Source of the DNA: JBNARI01 sp049718765
GTDB taxonomy: Bacteria > Bacillota > Sulfobacillia > DUMF01
Direction of reading: 5' to 3'
Length of the DNA: 54,006 nt
NCBI GenBank assembly: GCA_049718765.1
Contig: JBNARI010000012.1
Span: forward strand, 1-54,006
Notes under the pieces: model-generated
Told to the model about the DNA's origin: nothing
The model's input: only the letters and a program-made list of their open reading frames with translations
The model's database searches: none
Part shown: piece by piece, positions 42,421 to 52,389 of the stretch
Numbering within the stretch: the first letter of the stretch is position 1
Layout: the number at the start of each line of letters is the position of its first letter
Position numbers and translations under genes: made by a program

Positions 42421-44133
42421 TCAGGCTTGGAACCTGTCAACGTACTCCTTAAGCCGTTTGGCAACCCCCAGCACTTGCTGGGCGTTTGCTGCAATTTCCT
42501 GGGTAGCTGCAGAAAGTTCCTCCGCAGAAGCGGAAATCTCCTCAGCGGTGGCCGACGACTGCTCGGCTACCGTGCTTATCCCGTGAAGCTTGTCCAGGAT
42601 AACGTCCTTAGCCCTGGCTGTGCCCTCCACTTCTCCGAAAGTTGCTTGAATCACGGGCCCCATTGAACACACCGAGTTGAGGATTGCGTCAAATGCCCTG
42701 TTGGTGCGTTCCACTCCTTCCAGTTGGTTCCCAACCTGCTTTGCCACGCCCTCGAGAGTGCTCACCACTTCATTGGTGTCACATGAAATGTTGGTTAGCA
42801 GACTTCTGATTCGGTCAGAGGAGACCCGGGATTGCTCGGCCAGCTTTCGCACTTCCTCAGCCACCACCGCAAAACCCTTCCCTGCTTCTCCTGCGTGAGC
42901 GGCTTCGATGGCTGCGTTTAATGCAAGCAAATTGGTTTGCGCTGCTATGTCGTTTATGACAGCGAGGATTTCCCCCACCTGGCTAACCGAGTTCTTAAGC
43001 ACTTCCAACCTGCTCACCAGAGCGCCAAAGGCGTCTCCCACGCTCCTGATAGAAAGGGTGAGCCCATCAAGTTCCGCCTTTCCCTTGTGGGCTAATTCGG
43101 TGGTCCCTTCACTGTTTTGCTTCACCTTCATCAGTTCATCATGGGCTCGCTGGAGGTTCTGAGCCATTTTCTGGGTTAGCTGGAGTATTTCCTGGAGACT
43201 TGCTGCCTGTTCGGAAGCCCCTTGAGCCACCTGTTCTATTGCTTTGGCCACCTCGGCGGAAGTGCGTGCGATTTGCTCTGAGGCTGCGCCAACGCTTTCC
43301 GAGTTGTTCTTGAGGGTGCCGGCGTCGTTCTTGATTCCTGCCAGCAAAGGCCGTATTTCTGCGCGTAGGCGTTCCGCTGCGCCCGCCAACTTCCCAATCT
43401 CGTGCTTAGCTCGAAGCAGCCTTTCCGGCGCAGGGGAGGTGAAGTCGCCCCGGGAAAGTGTCCCCAGGTGATCAACTACCATGGCAAGGGGGGCAGTTAT
43501 TGTGCGTAGGAGCATGAAGGTCATCAAAAGCAGAATTGCTCCGCACACTGAGAAAAGTCCCATGGAGAGCCTGCGGGACATGGCGTATCTGTTTTGGGCA
43601 TCGCGCTGGGCTTGCGCTGCCAGTTCAAGGGAAATGTCTGTGAGGGAGTTCAAGGGCTCCCGCACGCTTTCAAACATGCTGTCTGCCTTGTCCCTGATGG
43701 CTCTGGCCTGCTGCCTGGACTCCTCTGTCCCCTGCTGCAGGAGCTTCACGTAGTCGTCAAGTTCTTTCTTCCACGCAGATCTTGCCGCCCCGTGCTGATT
43801 GATGAGCTCCCGTTGTTTTTGGGTTGTAGCAAGCTGAGAATACGCTCCTACTCTCTCCACTACCTGCTGGAAATTGTCGTTGATTTCCTTGGTATACTTG
43901 TTCCAGTCAGGGCTGCCTGGCGTGGTTTCAAACAACTTCAGCTCCGCTACGTACACTTGGTAAAGGTCCCTGTCTGCGTTGAGCACCTTTTCCACACTGG
44001 CCAGGAACACATCATTAGTGACGGCCACGGTTTGGCTCATCTGGGAGAGGGTGTTGTTGCTGATGTACCACACGCCTAACGTTGACAACACCGCTACGGC
44101 GAGGATGAAAAACCCACGAGCTCTAATTGTCAC
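42421..44133 (-). CDS. Methyl-accepting chemotaxis protein
   Basis: A 570-aa chemoreceptor. TM1 lies at about 8-25, an extracellular four-helix-bundle-type sensor domain at 30-188, TM2 at 189-210, HAMP at 211-265, and the cytoplasmic signalling coiled coil follows. Its hairpin tip reads AAIEAAHAGEAGKGFAVVA with EEVRKLAEQS, which contacts CheW and CheA. The C-terminal half contains SSATAEEISASAEELSA methylation helices. GTG 44133 overlaps the cheR stop, so receptor and methyltransferase are co-translated. No cheA or cheW is nearby. Confidence 0.94.
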   Translation of the reverse strand: MTIRARGFFILAVAVLSTLGVWYISNNTLSQMSQTVAVTNDVFLASVEKVLNADRDLYQVYVAELKLFETTPGSPDWNKYTKEINDNFQQVVERVGAYSQLATTQKQRELINQHGAARSAWKKELDDYVKLLQQGTEESRQQARAIRDKADSMFESVREPLNSLTDISLELAAQAQRDAQNRYAMSRRLSMGLFSVCGAILLLMTFMLLRTITAPLAMVVDHLGTLSRGDFTSPAPERLLRAKHEIGKLAGAAERLRAEIRPLLAGIKNDAGTLKNNSESVGAASEQIARTSAEVAKAIEQVAQGASEQAASLQEILQLTQKMAQNLQRAHDELMKVKQNSEGTTELAHKGKAELDGLTLSIRSVGDAFGALVSRLEVLKNSVSQVGEILAVINDIAAQTNLLALNAAIEAAHAGEAGKGFAVVAEEVRKLAEQSRVSSDRIRSLLTNISCDTNEVVSTLEGVAKQVGNQLEGVERTNRAFDAILNSVCSMGPVIQATFGEVEGTARAKDVILDKLHGISTVAEQSSATAEEISASAEELSAATQEIAANAQQVLGVAKRLKEYVDRFQA

Positions 44134-45014
44134 GACGCATCGCCTCCTTGATCACAGAACCTCGCTTCCCTGGACCCTGCTTGGACTGGAGTCTTCTGGA
44201 AGACGGTGGCGTTCCCGAACCTTTTGGGCAGCAGCGCTGAAGGGATCCTGTTGAGGCTTTCCACCTGCCCCAGCAGGAGGAAACCTCCAGGCTTCAGGAT
44301 CCCCTCGAGGTTTTCAATGGCGCGCCACCTTGACTTTTCGTCGAAGTAAATGAGCACGTTCCTGCATAGCACAATGTCGAAAGTACCCCAGGTGGCCACC
44401 TGCTTTTGGTCGAACAAGTTGCCCCAAGCAAAGGTCACGTGCCGTCTCAACCGAGGCGCAATCTCAAAATGGCTCCCCTGGGCAACGAAGTACTCCTCGA
44501 GGAAATGATGGGGCACAGCTCTGACCGAGCGCTGGGTGTAAACTCCCTGCTGTGCCCTTTGGATTGCTGATGTGTTCACGTCTGTACCGAGTACGTGCCA
44601 CAGCAGGTGACGGTGGCGGAGCTTCCTGAGGGTGTCGTCTAGGATGATTGCGGCGGTATACGCTTCTTCCCCAGTTGAGCAGCCAGCGGACAGCACCCTT
44701 ATTTCGGGACGAACCCTGCCCAGTGGGCCATCTAGCATTTGGGGCAGGAGGTGCTGGGCAAGGCAGTTGAGTTGGTCCACCTCTCTGAAGAAGAAGGTCT
44801 CGGTGATGGTTAGCACGTCCAGCAAACGCTGAAGCTCTTGCTCCGACGGGCTGCTAATGAGGTACCTCAAGTATTCCTTGAAGCTGGCCAACCCAAGGGC
44901 TTGCATCCTGATCCGCACTCTTCGCTCCACGTAATACAACTTGCGGTCAGGGAAGAACAAGCCGCACTTCCGGTTTACGTAGTCCCGAAGTTGACGGAAC
45001 TCCTCTAAATTCAC
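44130..45014 (-). CDS. cheR: Chemotaxis protein methyltransferase CheR
   Basis: CheR transfers methyl groups from S-adenosylmethionine to receptor glutamates. From GTG 45014 (294 aa, beginning NLEEFRQLRDYV) it has the helical N-domain with ITETFFFRE, the SAM-binding LSAGCSTGEEAYT, LGTDVNTSAIQRA and FDIVLCRNVLIYFDE. GGAG lies 8 nt upstream of this start; GTG 45023 is a slightly longer alternative. It is coupled to the downstream receptor gene, its probable substrate. Confidence 0.94.
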   Translation of the reverse strand: MNLEEFRQLRDYVNRKCGLFFPDRKLYYVERRVRIRMQALGLASFKEYLRYLISSPSEQELQRLLDVLTITETFFFREVDQLNCLAQHLLPQMLDGPLGRVRPEIRVLSAGCSTGEEAYTAAIILDDTLRKLRHRHLLWHVLGTDVNTSAIQRAQQGVYTQRSVRAVPHHFLEEYFVAQGSHFEIAPRLRRHVTFAWGNLFDQKQVATWGTFDIVLCRNVLIYFDEKSRWRAIENLEGILKPGGFLLLGQVESLNRIPSALLPKRFGNATVFQKTPVQAGSREARFCDQGGDAS

Positions 45015-45188
45015 CCAGGTCACTCCAAACCTTGCTGTAACAGTGTCCCAGGATTGTCATCGTAACGTTCGGCACAAATCTTAAATGGGCTTGGGGTTTA
45101 GGTAGTCTGGGGAAATGGTGTGGGGCTGTTTCCTGGGTGTGAAGCGTATCCAGGGGAGATCCATGCCCAAGGGGGGCAAGACCCTGAC

Positions 45189-46790
45189 TCAAGTGAGGAC
45201 CTTGCCCCACCTGCCACTAGAACTTTGGGTAGGATAAGCCACGTGCCCGTTTACAAGCACGTATTGGATGCCGATGGGTGGTACCCGCGGCTCTTGAAAG
45301 GATGCACGGTCTTCAATGGTTTTCCAGTCAAAGAGCACCAGGTCGGCCCAATAACCTTCCTGCACAAAGCCTCTGTCTTTGAGCCCAAGCTTCTTGGCAG
45401 GGGCTCCGGTCATCTTGTACACTGCAGCCTCAAGGGTTAGCAGTTTCCTTTCCCTGGCGTAACGGGCAATTACCCTGGGGAAAGTGCCGAAGCACCTGGG
45501 GTGGGGCTTTACGGTGCCATGGAAGGGCAAGGCAAACCCGTCGGAGCCCACCATCACGTCCTCTCGGGCCACACACGCTTCCACGTCCTTCTCGCACATG
45601 GCATGCCCAACTACCATGAGCTGGGGCCCGCATTCTAGAAGCAGCTGGCAAAGGGCGTCAAAAGGGTCCATTCCCCAAAGCTCCGAAAGGCGCTGAATGG
45701 TTTTGCCATCCACTTGCGGGTTTCCCGAACCGTCCACCACGAAGTCGTCCCATTCCATGCCCTTGATTGGAGAGCTCCAGTCACTGGTACCTTCTTCCAC
45801 CACCTTCCTGAGGTCCTGGCGCTTTCTGAGGCACCTGAGCGCCCCCTGCCAGTCCCCCTGCATCAGGTCAGGAGGCAGGAACGAGCCAAGAGTGGTGTAG
45901 TAGGCGGTGTAGGGATACTGGTCGCAGTCAACGTCCAGGCCTTCTTGCCGTGCTGAGTCTACCATGGACAGGACTTCGGGCAAGCGTCCCCACATCAACC
46001 TGCTTTCCGCCTTCACGTGGGATATTTGAGTGGAAACCTGTGCCCTGCGCGCAATTTCGATAGCCTCTGCAATTGCGGAAAAGAGGGTTTCGCCTTCCCC
46101 CCTGATGTGGGTCGTGTAGATCTTGCCCGCTGAGGCCACCACGGAAGCTAGCTCCACCAATTCGTCGGTCCGGGCGTAACAGCTTGGATAGTATATGAGG
46201 CCTGAGGAAAGACCTGCAGCTCCTTCATCCAAGGAAGCCTGCAACAGCCGTTTCATTTGATTAAGTTCCTCCCGGGAAGGTGGCCTTGCCACTCTTCCCA
46301 GCACCTGTTGCCTGATGGTACCATGGCCAACCAAAGCAATTACGTTCACTGCTGGTGACCGTCTCTGGAGTTGTTCCAAGTATTCCCCAAAGCTCTTCCA
46401 GGTAGGCTGAAAGTGGTCGCGTAGGTCAACTTTGAGGAAGGCAATGTCTTCGCGGAGCTGATCGGCTTTCCAGCCAGCATCAGCTCCTGGCCATGGGGCC
46501 ACGGAGAAACCGCAGTTTCCGACTACCAGGGTGGTGACTCCCTGGGCCAGCATGCTTTCGGCATTTGGGTTCAGCACCAGGGTGAGGTCTGAGTGGTTGT
46601 GTATGTCGATGAACCCTGGCGCAAGGTAGAGCCCGGGACCGTCGATCACGCGACGGGCAACAACCGACTGGCTAGAGGGAACATGCGCAATGAGCGCTAT
46701 CCTGCCTTGAGCTATGCCCACGTTGGCCCGGAAAGCAGGCTTGCCAGTTCCGTCCACTACGGTTGCATCGTGGATGAGCAAGTCGAGCAA
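45189..46790 (-). CDS. N-acyl-D-amino-acid deacylase (D-aminoacylase) family amidohydrolase
   Basis: A metal-dependent amidohydrolase of 533 aa. GFIDIHNHSDL supplies the HxH metal ligands. VVGNCGFSVAPWP (bridging cysteine region), GAAGLSSGLIYYPS, YTTHIRGEGET, ISHVKAE, QYPYTAY and VGSDGFALP are the D-aminoacylase signature strips. It would release D-amino acids or dipeptides from N-acyl forms. TTG 46790 is chosen because GAAGGGG lies about 8 nt upstream and 14 nt after the preceding stop. A longer GTG start at 46856 would overlap the M20 gene. It is the last gene of the scavenging operon. Confidence 0.9.
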   Translation of the reverse strand: MLDLLIHDATVVDGTGKPAFRANVGIAQGRIALIAHVPSSQSVVARRVIDGPGLYLAPGFIDIHNHSDLTLVLNPNAESMLAQGVTTLVVGNCGFSVAPWPGADAGWKADQLREDIAFLKVDLRDHFQPTWKSFGEYLEQLQRRSPAVNVIALVGHGTIRQQVLGRVARPPSREELNQMKRLLQASLDEGAAGLSSGLIYYPSCYARTDELVELASVVASAGKIYTTHIRGEGETLFSAIAEAIEIARRAQVSTQISHVKAESRLMWGRLPEVLSMVDSARQEGLDVDCDQYPYTAYYTTLGSFLPPDLMQGDWQGALRCLRKRQDLRKVVEEGTSDWSSPIKGMEWDDFVVDGSGNPQVDGKTIQRLSELWGMDPFDALCQLLLECGPQLMVVGHAMCEKDVEACVAREDVMVGSDGFALPFHGTVKPHPRCFGTFPRVIARYARERKLLTLEAAVYKMTGAPAKKLGLKDRGFVQEGYWADLVLFDWKTIEDRASFQEPRVPPIGIQYVLVNGHVAYPTQSSSGRWGKVLT

Positions 46791-46803
46791 GGAATCCACC
46801 CCT

Positions 46804-47994
46804 TCACGGAGCCGACTGCCCCTTGAAATCAAGCCAAGCGCGTTTTCTGAGGCCACTGTCTGCTAGCAGGTCGATGACTGTGGCGCTCAGAGCTTTGGCG
46901 CAAACCAGCAAAGCTCCAATAGCGCTGGGCGTGGTTGTGGCTGACGCGAACTCTGGCGTATGGGGCTTTGTGCCTGCCGGCGCCACCCCTGCCAGAGGCT
47001 GGATCGTTGGCACCACCTGTGAGAGGTTGCCGATATCCGTAGAGCCGATCACTGGGCCAGGACCAGTGTCTACGCTCACTTTGCCGTTTGAAGCTTGTGC
47101 CAAGTTCTTGGTGAACAACCCCTCCAGGGTTGGATTGGACCTCAAGCTTTCGTAACGTGCGCCCACTTGCGCCACCTGCAAGCTGCAACCAGTTGCCAGG
47201 GCGCCAGCCTTGGCACAGTTCACCACCTTTTCTAGTAGCGTGTCCATATACTGAGAGCTCCGGGCTCGCACGCACACTCGAGCCGCGGCGCGTTCTGGTA
47301 TCACGTTAGTGGCATATCCACCTTCGACCACGATGCCGTGAATTCGGCTACCGTCTTGGATGTGCTGGCGTAGGCAGTTGATCCCGGCAAAGGTTACCAT
47401 CACGGCGTCCAAAGCGTTAATACCTTCCCACGGGGCAGCCGCTGCGTGAGCTGGCTTGCCCTGGAATTCAAAGCCGAGCTCCTGGAGCGCCAGGCTTTCG
47501 CACTTTACGCACCATTCGTCAAAGGCGTGTACCATCATGGCCGCGTCGATGTGGGAAAACACCCCGGCGGCGATCATGGGGATCTTGCCACCGTAGCCTT
47601 CCTCGTCTGGGGTGCCCACCACCAGCACTCTTCCCTCAATACTGGCCCCCGGCATGGTCTTGGCCAGGGCCACTGCTGCCAGTGCGCTGCACACCCCGCT
47701 CCAATCGTGCCCGCAAGCGTGGCCCAACTGGGGGAGCGCATCGTATTCGGCTATGAGCGCCACCCCGGGGATTCCCTGCCCTATCTGGGCGCAGAAGGCG
47801 GTGGGGAGGCCGGCCAGGCCCCTCTGGACCTGGTATCCGGCCTCTTCAAGCCAAGAGCAGAGTATCTCCGAAGACTTGTGCTCTTGGCCCCCTAGTTCGG
47901 GATTTGCGTGAAGCTCCGAAAGGGCCTGCACTGCCCTGGACTTGAGCTGGTCAATTGCCGCAAAGGTCTTGACTTTGCACTGGGTTGTGTCCAT
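46804..47994 (-). CDS. M20 family amidohydrolase (AbgB / M20D-like)
   Basis: A 396-aa zinc peptidase homologue. ALIAEYDALPQLGHACGHDWSGV is typical of the M20D/AbgB group that cleaves aminobenzoyl-glutamate and related N-acyl amino acids. VVGTPDEEGYGGK carries the catalytic glutamate, and HAAAAPWEGINALDA the dimerisation-domain strand. ATG 47994. It sits between the YfcC-type transporter and D-aminoacylase genes, suggesting cytoplasmic cleavage of imported acylated amino acids or short peptides. Confidence 0.9.
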   Translation of the reverse strand: MDTTQCKVKTFAAIDQLKSRAVQALSELHANPELGGQEHKSSEILCSWLEEAGYQVQRGLAGLPTAFCAQIGQGIPGVALIAEYDALPQLGHACGHDWSGVCSALAAVALAKTMPGASIEGRVLVVGTPDEEGYGGKIPMIAAGVFSHIDAAMMVHAFDEWCVKCESLALQELGFEFQGKPAHAAAAPWEGINALDAVMVTFAGINCLRQHIQDGSRIHGIVVEGGYATNVIPERAAARVCVRARSSQYMDTLLEKVVNCAKAGALATGCSLQVAQVGARYESLRSNPTLEGLFTKNLAQASNGKVSVDTGPGPVIGSTDIGNLSQVVPTIQPLAGVAPAGTKPHTPEFASATTTPSAIGALLVCAKALSATVIDLLADSGLRKRAWLDFKGQSAP

Positions 47995-48022
47995 GGTGAC
48001 GCCACCGAAGCATATGTGCCCA

Positions 48023-49423
48023 TCAGAAGGGCCCGTAGTTTATGGCTACGGCCACTATTGTGAAGACTATCGCTACTCCAACCCACATGAGCAGCAGCCT
48101 CCAGAAGAAGCTGACCCACTTGGGCCAAGGCACCTTAGCCAGGGCCAGTGCGGCCATGAAGTACCCTGCGGTGGGTTCAAAGACGTTTGTGAAGCCGTCA
48201 CCGAACTGGTAGGCAAGCACCGCCGTCTGACGGGTGATCCCGGTGACGTCCGCCAACGGCGCCATTATGGGCATGGTGGCTGCGGCCTGCCCGCTCCCAG
48301 ACGGGATGAAGAACTCGATGACTGCCTGAGCTATGTATTGGGCCGTGCCCCTTAGCAGGTGGGGGAAGTACTGCACTATCGAGGCCATGCCGAAAACCAC
48401 CGTATCAATTACCCGGCCGGCACTCAGGGTAACCGCCACTGCCCTGCCCAGGCCGATGAGCAAGGCGCCACCCAGCAGCTCCTTGCACCCTGCCAGGAAC
48501 TCCTCACAGAGCCTGTTGGTGCTCAGTCCGCCGAGATACCCACCCACAACACACAGGATGAGGAATATGGCGGACATTTCAGTGAACCACCAGCCAAGCT
48601 TAAGCACCCCGTACACAAAGGCGACGAGCGTGGCAACGAAGCAGAGCAACACCGCGATGTGCCTTGGGGTCATTTGGGGGATGGACTTCACGTCGAACTC
48701 CTTTTCCCTGAGCTGGTCGTCCTGGTACATGGGGCTGGATTGGGGATCGCGCTCCACTTTGCCAGCCCAGCGGTAAACGTAGGCGATGGAGATCACGGTC
48801 AATACTAGCCAGGCGGCTATTCTTAGCCCCATGCCCGAGAAGATGGGAAGCCCTGAAATTCCTTGAGCCACTGCCACGGTGAACGGGTTCATGAAGGCGC
48901 CCGAAAACCCAGCGTTCATGCCCGCGAGCACCATTGCAAGGCCCGTCAGCGAGTCCCAACCAAGGGACAAGGCTAGGGGCACCATAACTGGGATGAAGAT
49001 GAGCCCTTCTTCTGCCCACCCCAATATTGCTCCGCCTAGGGAGAACACGGTCATCACGATGGGAATGAGCAGACGCCTGTTTTTCTGAAACCTCCGCACC
49101 AGCGTGAGTATACCAGTGGTCACAGCTCCAGTAGCCTTGAGCACCTGGAAAACGCCGCCTACTATGATGACGAAGAAGATAATGTCAGCAGCATCCATGA
49201 AGCCCTTGAACGTGCAAACGAAAACCCCCCACGGGGAAACTGGGCTACGGTCAACGTAGTGGTAAGTGCCGGGCACAGCAAGCATCCTGCCGGTGTTGGG
49301 GTCTTTTTGCCTGTTGAATTCACCTGCAGGCAGCACCCAGGTGAGCACAGCAGCTACGATCACCACCAGGAACAGAATGGCGAAGGCATCGAGGAACTTA
49401 CTCTTGCCGTTGCTGTTAGACAT
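48023..49423 (-). CDS. YfcC-family membrane transporter (DcuC-like superfamily)
   Basis: A 466-aa polytopic transporter with about twelve helices. KFLDAFAILFLVVIVAAVLTWVLPAGEF and GAILGWAEEGLIFIPVMVPLALSLG (quoted in part), FIPSGSGQAAATMPIMAPLAD and FGDGFTNVFEPTAGYFMA are YfcC-family signatures. Substrates in this group are not settled; amino acids, peptides or C4-dicarboxylates have been suggested. ATG 49423 follows GAGGAGGGG at 8 nt. Flanking M20 enzymes suggest uptake of acylated amino acids or small peptides. Confidence 0.88.
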   Translation of the reverse strand: MSNSNGKSKFLDAFAILFLVVIVAAVLTWVLPAGEFNRQKDPNTGRMLAVPGTYHYVDRSPVSPWGVFVCTFKGFMDAADIIFFVIIVGGVFQVLKATGAVTTGILTLVRRFQKNRRLLIPIVMTVFSLGGAILGWAEEGLIFIPVMVPLALSLGWDSLTGLAMVLAGMNAGFSGAFMNPFTVAVAQGISGLPIFSGMGLRIAAWLVLTVISIAYVYRWAGKVERDPQSSPMYQDDQLREKEFDVKSIPQMTPRHIAVLLCFVATLVAFVYGVLKLGWWFTEMSAIFLILCVVGGYLGGLSTNRLCEEFLAGCKELLGGALLIGLGRAVAVTLSAGRVIDTVVFGMASIVQYFPHLLRGTAQYIAQAVIEFFIPSGSGQAAATMPIMAPLADVTGITRQTAVLAYQFGDGFTNVFEPTAGYFMAALALAKVPWPKWVSFFWRLLLMWVGVAIVFTIVAVAINYGPF

Positions 49424-49451
49424 AGAAGAGCCCCTCCTCTTCTCCAACACT

Positions 49452-50678
49452 TCAACTTGATTGGTCCACAGTGCCGCAGAACTCCATGGCTGCCAAGGCG
49501 TATAGTTGAGTGGCGGCCACCACCTCCTCGAGGCTGACCCATTCCAGGGCAGAATGGGCTACAGAAAGATCACCTGGTCCCAGCACCACCGAGGGGATTG
49601 CACCGTGCACGGCCAGGAACCCTGCATCGGACCAGGCTGGGAACGGCGCGTGCTGGGGGGTTAGGCCCGTTGCGCTTATTGCGCCTTCCAAGCACCTGAC
49701 CAGAGGGTGATCAGGTGGCGTCACGAACGCCAGGTGATCCAGTTTTGCCTGGGATTCCGGCATGCGGCGGATCTCCGCGGTGAACTCTGGGTCTTCCTGG
49801 GCAAGTTGGTCGAAGAGTTCGTGGAAATCCTTCCACACCAGGGCAGTTGACTCAAGGGGAGTTGTGCGTCTGTCCAGCTTTATGAGGCAGCTTTCTGCAA
49901 CCGTGCTGGGCTGGAAACCACCACAAATGTAACCCACGTTTATGGTGGGCGGGCCAAGGAAAGGATCTGTCCGGCTCGCAAGCTTGGGTGTCAGGCGCTG
50001 TTCCAGAGCCACCACAAGCCTTGCTGCCTTGGATATGGCATTAACGCCTTTTTCCCTGGTGCCGCTGTGTACTGCCACGCCCTTGACCGTTATCTCCAGC
50101 CATTCAAGGCCCCTGTGACCCCGGCACAATCTCAAAGACGTGGGTTCCGCCACTATTGCTCCATCAGCCTTCAAGCCGCTCAACACCAGCGCTTCGGTGC
50201 CTTCTCCTCTGAACTCCTCGTCCACCACTGCAGTCAGGATCACATCCCCCCGCAGCGCGATGCCAGCTCTGCGAAGGCCTACTATCGCCATGACCATTGC
50301 AGCCAGGCCGCCCTTTACGTCCACAGCCCCTCTTCCATAAAGCTTGCCGTCTTGCACGATGCCCTCGAAAGGCTCGATTTCCATCCTGTATGGGGGGACG
50401 GTGTCCATGTGGGCGTGGAGGATAAGGCTCCTTCCGTGACCCGCGCCCTTGAGCCTGGCAATGACGTTGTGCCTTACGCCAACCACGGGCTGGACCGTCA
50501 CGTCCAGCCCCTCTGACCTGAGGAAGCCTGCCAGAAACTCCGCCAGGCGAGACTCAAGCCCTTCACACTGGGGATGGCTGGGTATCCTCACGAGGCTCCT
50601 TAGGAGTTCCGCAATTTCGCCCTCTGGCACTGCACGCCGCACCAGCGGCAGCAGTTCGTCCCAGCGAGTTGTGTCCAT
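49452..50678 (-). CDS. M20 family deacylase/peptidase (ArgE/DapE-like)
   Basis: A 408-aa zinc-dependent deacylase. HAHMDTVPP supplies the first metal histidine and aspartate, GRGAVDVKGG the bridging aspartate, VDEEFRGEGT the catalytic glutamate and metal ligand, and VAEPTSLRLCRGHRG the later ligand. This matches the ArgE/DapE/acetylornithine deacetylase group, but not specifically enough to name. ATG 50678 was chosen (AGAGGTG 7 nt upstream). It is the first gene of a four-gene minus-strand operon with transporter, second M20 and D-aminoacylase. Confidence 0.9.
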   Translation of the reverse strand: MDTTRWDELLPLVRRAVPEGEIAELLRSLVRIPSHPQCEGLESRLAEFLAGFLRSEGLDVTVQPVVGVRHNVIARLKGAGHGRSLILHAHMDTVPPYRMEIEPFEGIVQDGKLYGRGAVDVKGGLAAMVMAIVGLRRAGIALRGDVILTAVVDEEFRGEGTEALVLSGLKADGAIVAEPTSLRLCRGHRGLEWLEITVKGVAVHSGTREKGVNAISKAARLVVALEQRLTPKLASRTDPFLGPPTINVGYICGGFQPSTVAESCLIKLDRRTTPLESTALVWKDFHELFDQLAQEDPEFTAEIRRMPESQAKLDHLAFVTPPDHPLVRCLEGAISATGLTPQHAPFPAWSDAGFLAVHGAIPSVVLGPGDLSVAHSALEWVSLEEVVAATQLYALAAMEFCGTVDQSS

Positions 50679-50847
50679 GAACAGCACCTCTGTATGTTCT
50701 GACCAAATGAAATCACTATGGATCTTAGTATTCTTCACCTTTACGGCAGTTCCTTCCTGGGTTTCCAGCCTGGCGTGCAAGGATGAATCCCTTGAGTTCC
50801 CTGGAGGCTAAGGTTATTGTGTTTGTAGAGTTTACTCACAGGGTGTT

Positions 50848-52302
50848 ATGGCGGCTGCAGCCCACAGAGGTGGTGACCTAGCCATAGAATCGAAAGAGCC
50901 CCTCACGAGGAGGCGGTCAAGGTTCCTCATAACCCTGGCGCTGTGTGGCGCAGCTATTCTTGGGGCAAGCGTGCTCCTCAGGCCAACACTGGGTGTCCAA
51001 AGCACAAAGGCTGCCAGCTTGATGATTTGCACAGTGATTGCGTGGACCGTGGCCCCAGCCCACCCTGCCGTGGTCACGCTACTCATGTACGCTGCAATCA
51101 TGGTCATGGGCATTGTGCCTGCGGACGTGGCGTTTCGGCTGTGGACGACCCCCGTGGTGTGGATGATGGTGGGTTCGTTCCTGATTGCACGGGCTACAGT
51201 TTCATCTGGATTGGCAAGGCGCGTGGCCATTGTGTTGGTGTCCTGCCTTGGCGTTGGCTACGCGCGTTTGATCTTGGCGTCGTGTGTAGTGGGAATTGTG
51301 TTGGGCTTGATCATACCCCACCCTTTTCCCAGGACTGTGCTCATATGGTCAGTGTACCGCAGCTTGCTTGAGTCAGTGGGCGCAGACGCCACCGCAGTCA
51401 AGCTTATGTGCTTTGGGGTGTTCGCTTCGGCAGTGCCCACCTCCATGTTGTTCCTCACTTCGGATTCGGTTCTCAACGTGACCGCTGCTTCCCTGGTAGA
51501 CCCGCCGATCACCTGGACCCAGTGGCTGAAACTGATGGCTGTGCCTTCCCTTGCTACGAGCTGCCTGATGGTGTGTTGCTTTTTTGTGGTGTTTGGACCT
51601 GATTTAAAGCGGCACGGGCTTGGGGAATCACGGGTTAGGGTTATGGCTTGCGAGCTCGGGCCGATGACTCAGGTGGAAAAGAAGGTCTTAGCATGGTGTG
51701 CGCTTGCTGCAGGGCTTTGGGCTACCGCTGAATGGCACGGAATCAACCCAGCCTGGGTGTCCCTGATTTGCGCTGGCGGGCTTGCTTTGCCAGTGGTTGG
51801 GGAAGTGCTTACGCTTGACGACGTTTGGGTTGGCGTGAACTGGCCCACCGTGTTGTTTGTGGCAGGTGCGGCAACCCTGGGAACCCTTGCCCAGGCGGGT
51901 GGGCTCACAGATTTGCTGGTGGACTTGGTTTCCCGAATTGGCTTTGCTGCTGAACCTTTTCGGTTTCTACTGTGTGCAACGATAGTGAGTATGGCCATCC
52001 ACGTGGTTGTTGGCAGCGCGTTGGCCTCCCTTGCAGTTGCTGCTCCTCTCTTGGTGCTCTGGGGAGCGCGCCTTGGAGTAAACCCTGCGGTTTGCTGCCT
52101 TACCGCATACATTGCTTCCAATATGTACTACGTATTGCCTTTCCACCATTCAACTATTCTGGTGGGGCAAAGTGAGCCCTCGGGGTTCGGTGTTGCTGAG
52201 ACCTTGCGGTTTGCCCTACCCCTCATGGTGGTGACCCTTGCTAGCGTTGGCTTGTTCTTTTACCCCTGGTGGCAACTCTTGGGCGTGCTTAATGTGAGGT
52301 AA
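50848..52302 (+). CDS. SLC13/DASS-family anion:Na+ symporter
   Basis: A 484-aa polytopic membrane protein with about twelve helices. WTVAPAHPAVVTLLMYAAIMV, GSFLIARATVSSGLARRVA, VNWPTVLFVAGAATLGTLAQ and the C-terminal YVLPFHHSTILVGQSEP fit the SLC13 divalent anion/Na+ symporter family (dicarboxylates, sulfate, tartrate). The substrate is not predictable. It has an ATG start and is divergent from the M20 operon. Sodium dependence would link it to the sodium or proton economy served by Rnf and the antiporter. Confidence 0.87.
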   Translation: MAAAAHRGGDLAIESKEPLTRRRSRFLITLALCGAAILGASVLLRPTLGVQSTKAASLMICTVIAWTVAPAHPAVVTLLMYAAIMVMGIVPADVAFRLWTTPVVWMMVGSFLIARATVSSGLARRVAIVLVSCLGVGYARLILASCVVGIVLGLIIPHPFPRTVLIWSVYRSLLESVGADATAVKLMCFGVFASAVPTSMLFLTSDSVLNVTAASLVDPPITWTQWLKLMAVPSLATSCLMVCCFFVVFGPDLKRHGLGESRVRVMACELGPMTQVEKKVLAWCALAAGLWATAEWHGINPAWVSLICAGGLALPVVGEVLTLDDVWVGVNWPTVLFVAGAATLGTLAQAGGLTDLLVDLVSRIGFAAEPFRFLLCATIVSMAIHVVVGSALASLAVAAPLLVLWGARLGVNPAVCCLTAYIASNMYYVLPFHHSTILVGQSEPSGFGVAETLRFALPLMVVTLASVGLFFYPWWQLLGVLNVR

Positions 52303-52389
52303 GATGTTTTTGCGTAGAGGCAGGTAGACGACATAGGCCTTTGACCTGGTGCACCGCGCGCCAGGGAGAGAAGCCAGGACTTAACTGGG

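Noticed and set aside
45024..45188. Small gene between cheR and the D-aminoacylase gene
   Set aside because: The minus-strand frame spanning this gap is rich in Pro/His/Arg and overlaps both neighbours without a ribosome binding site. It looks like non-coding spacer.
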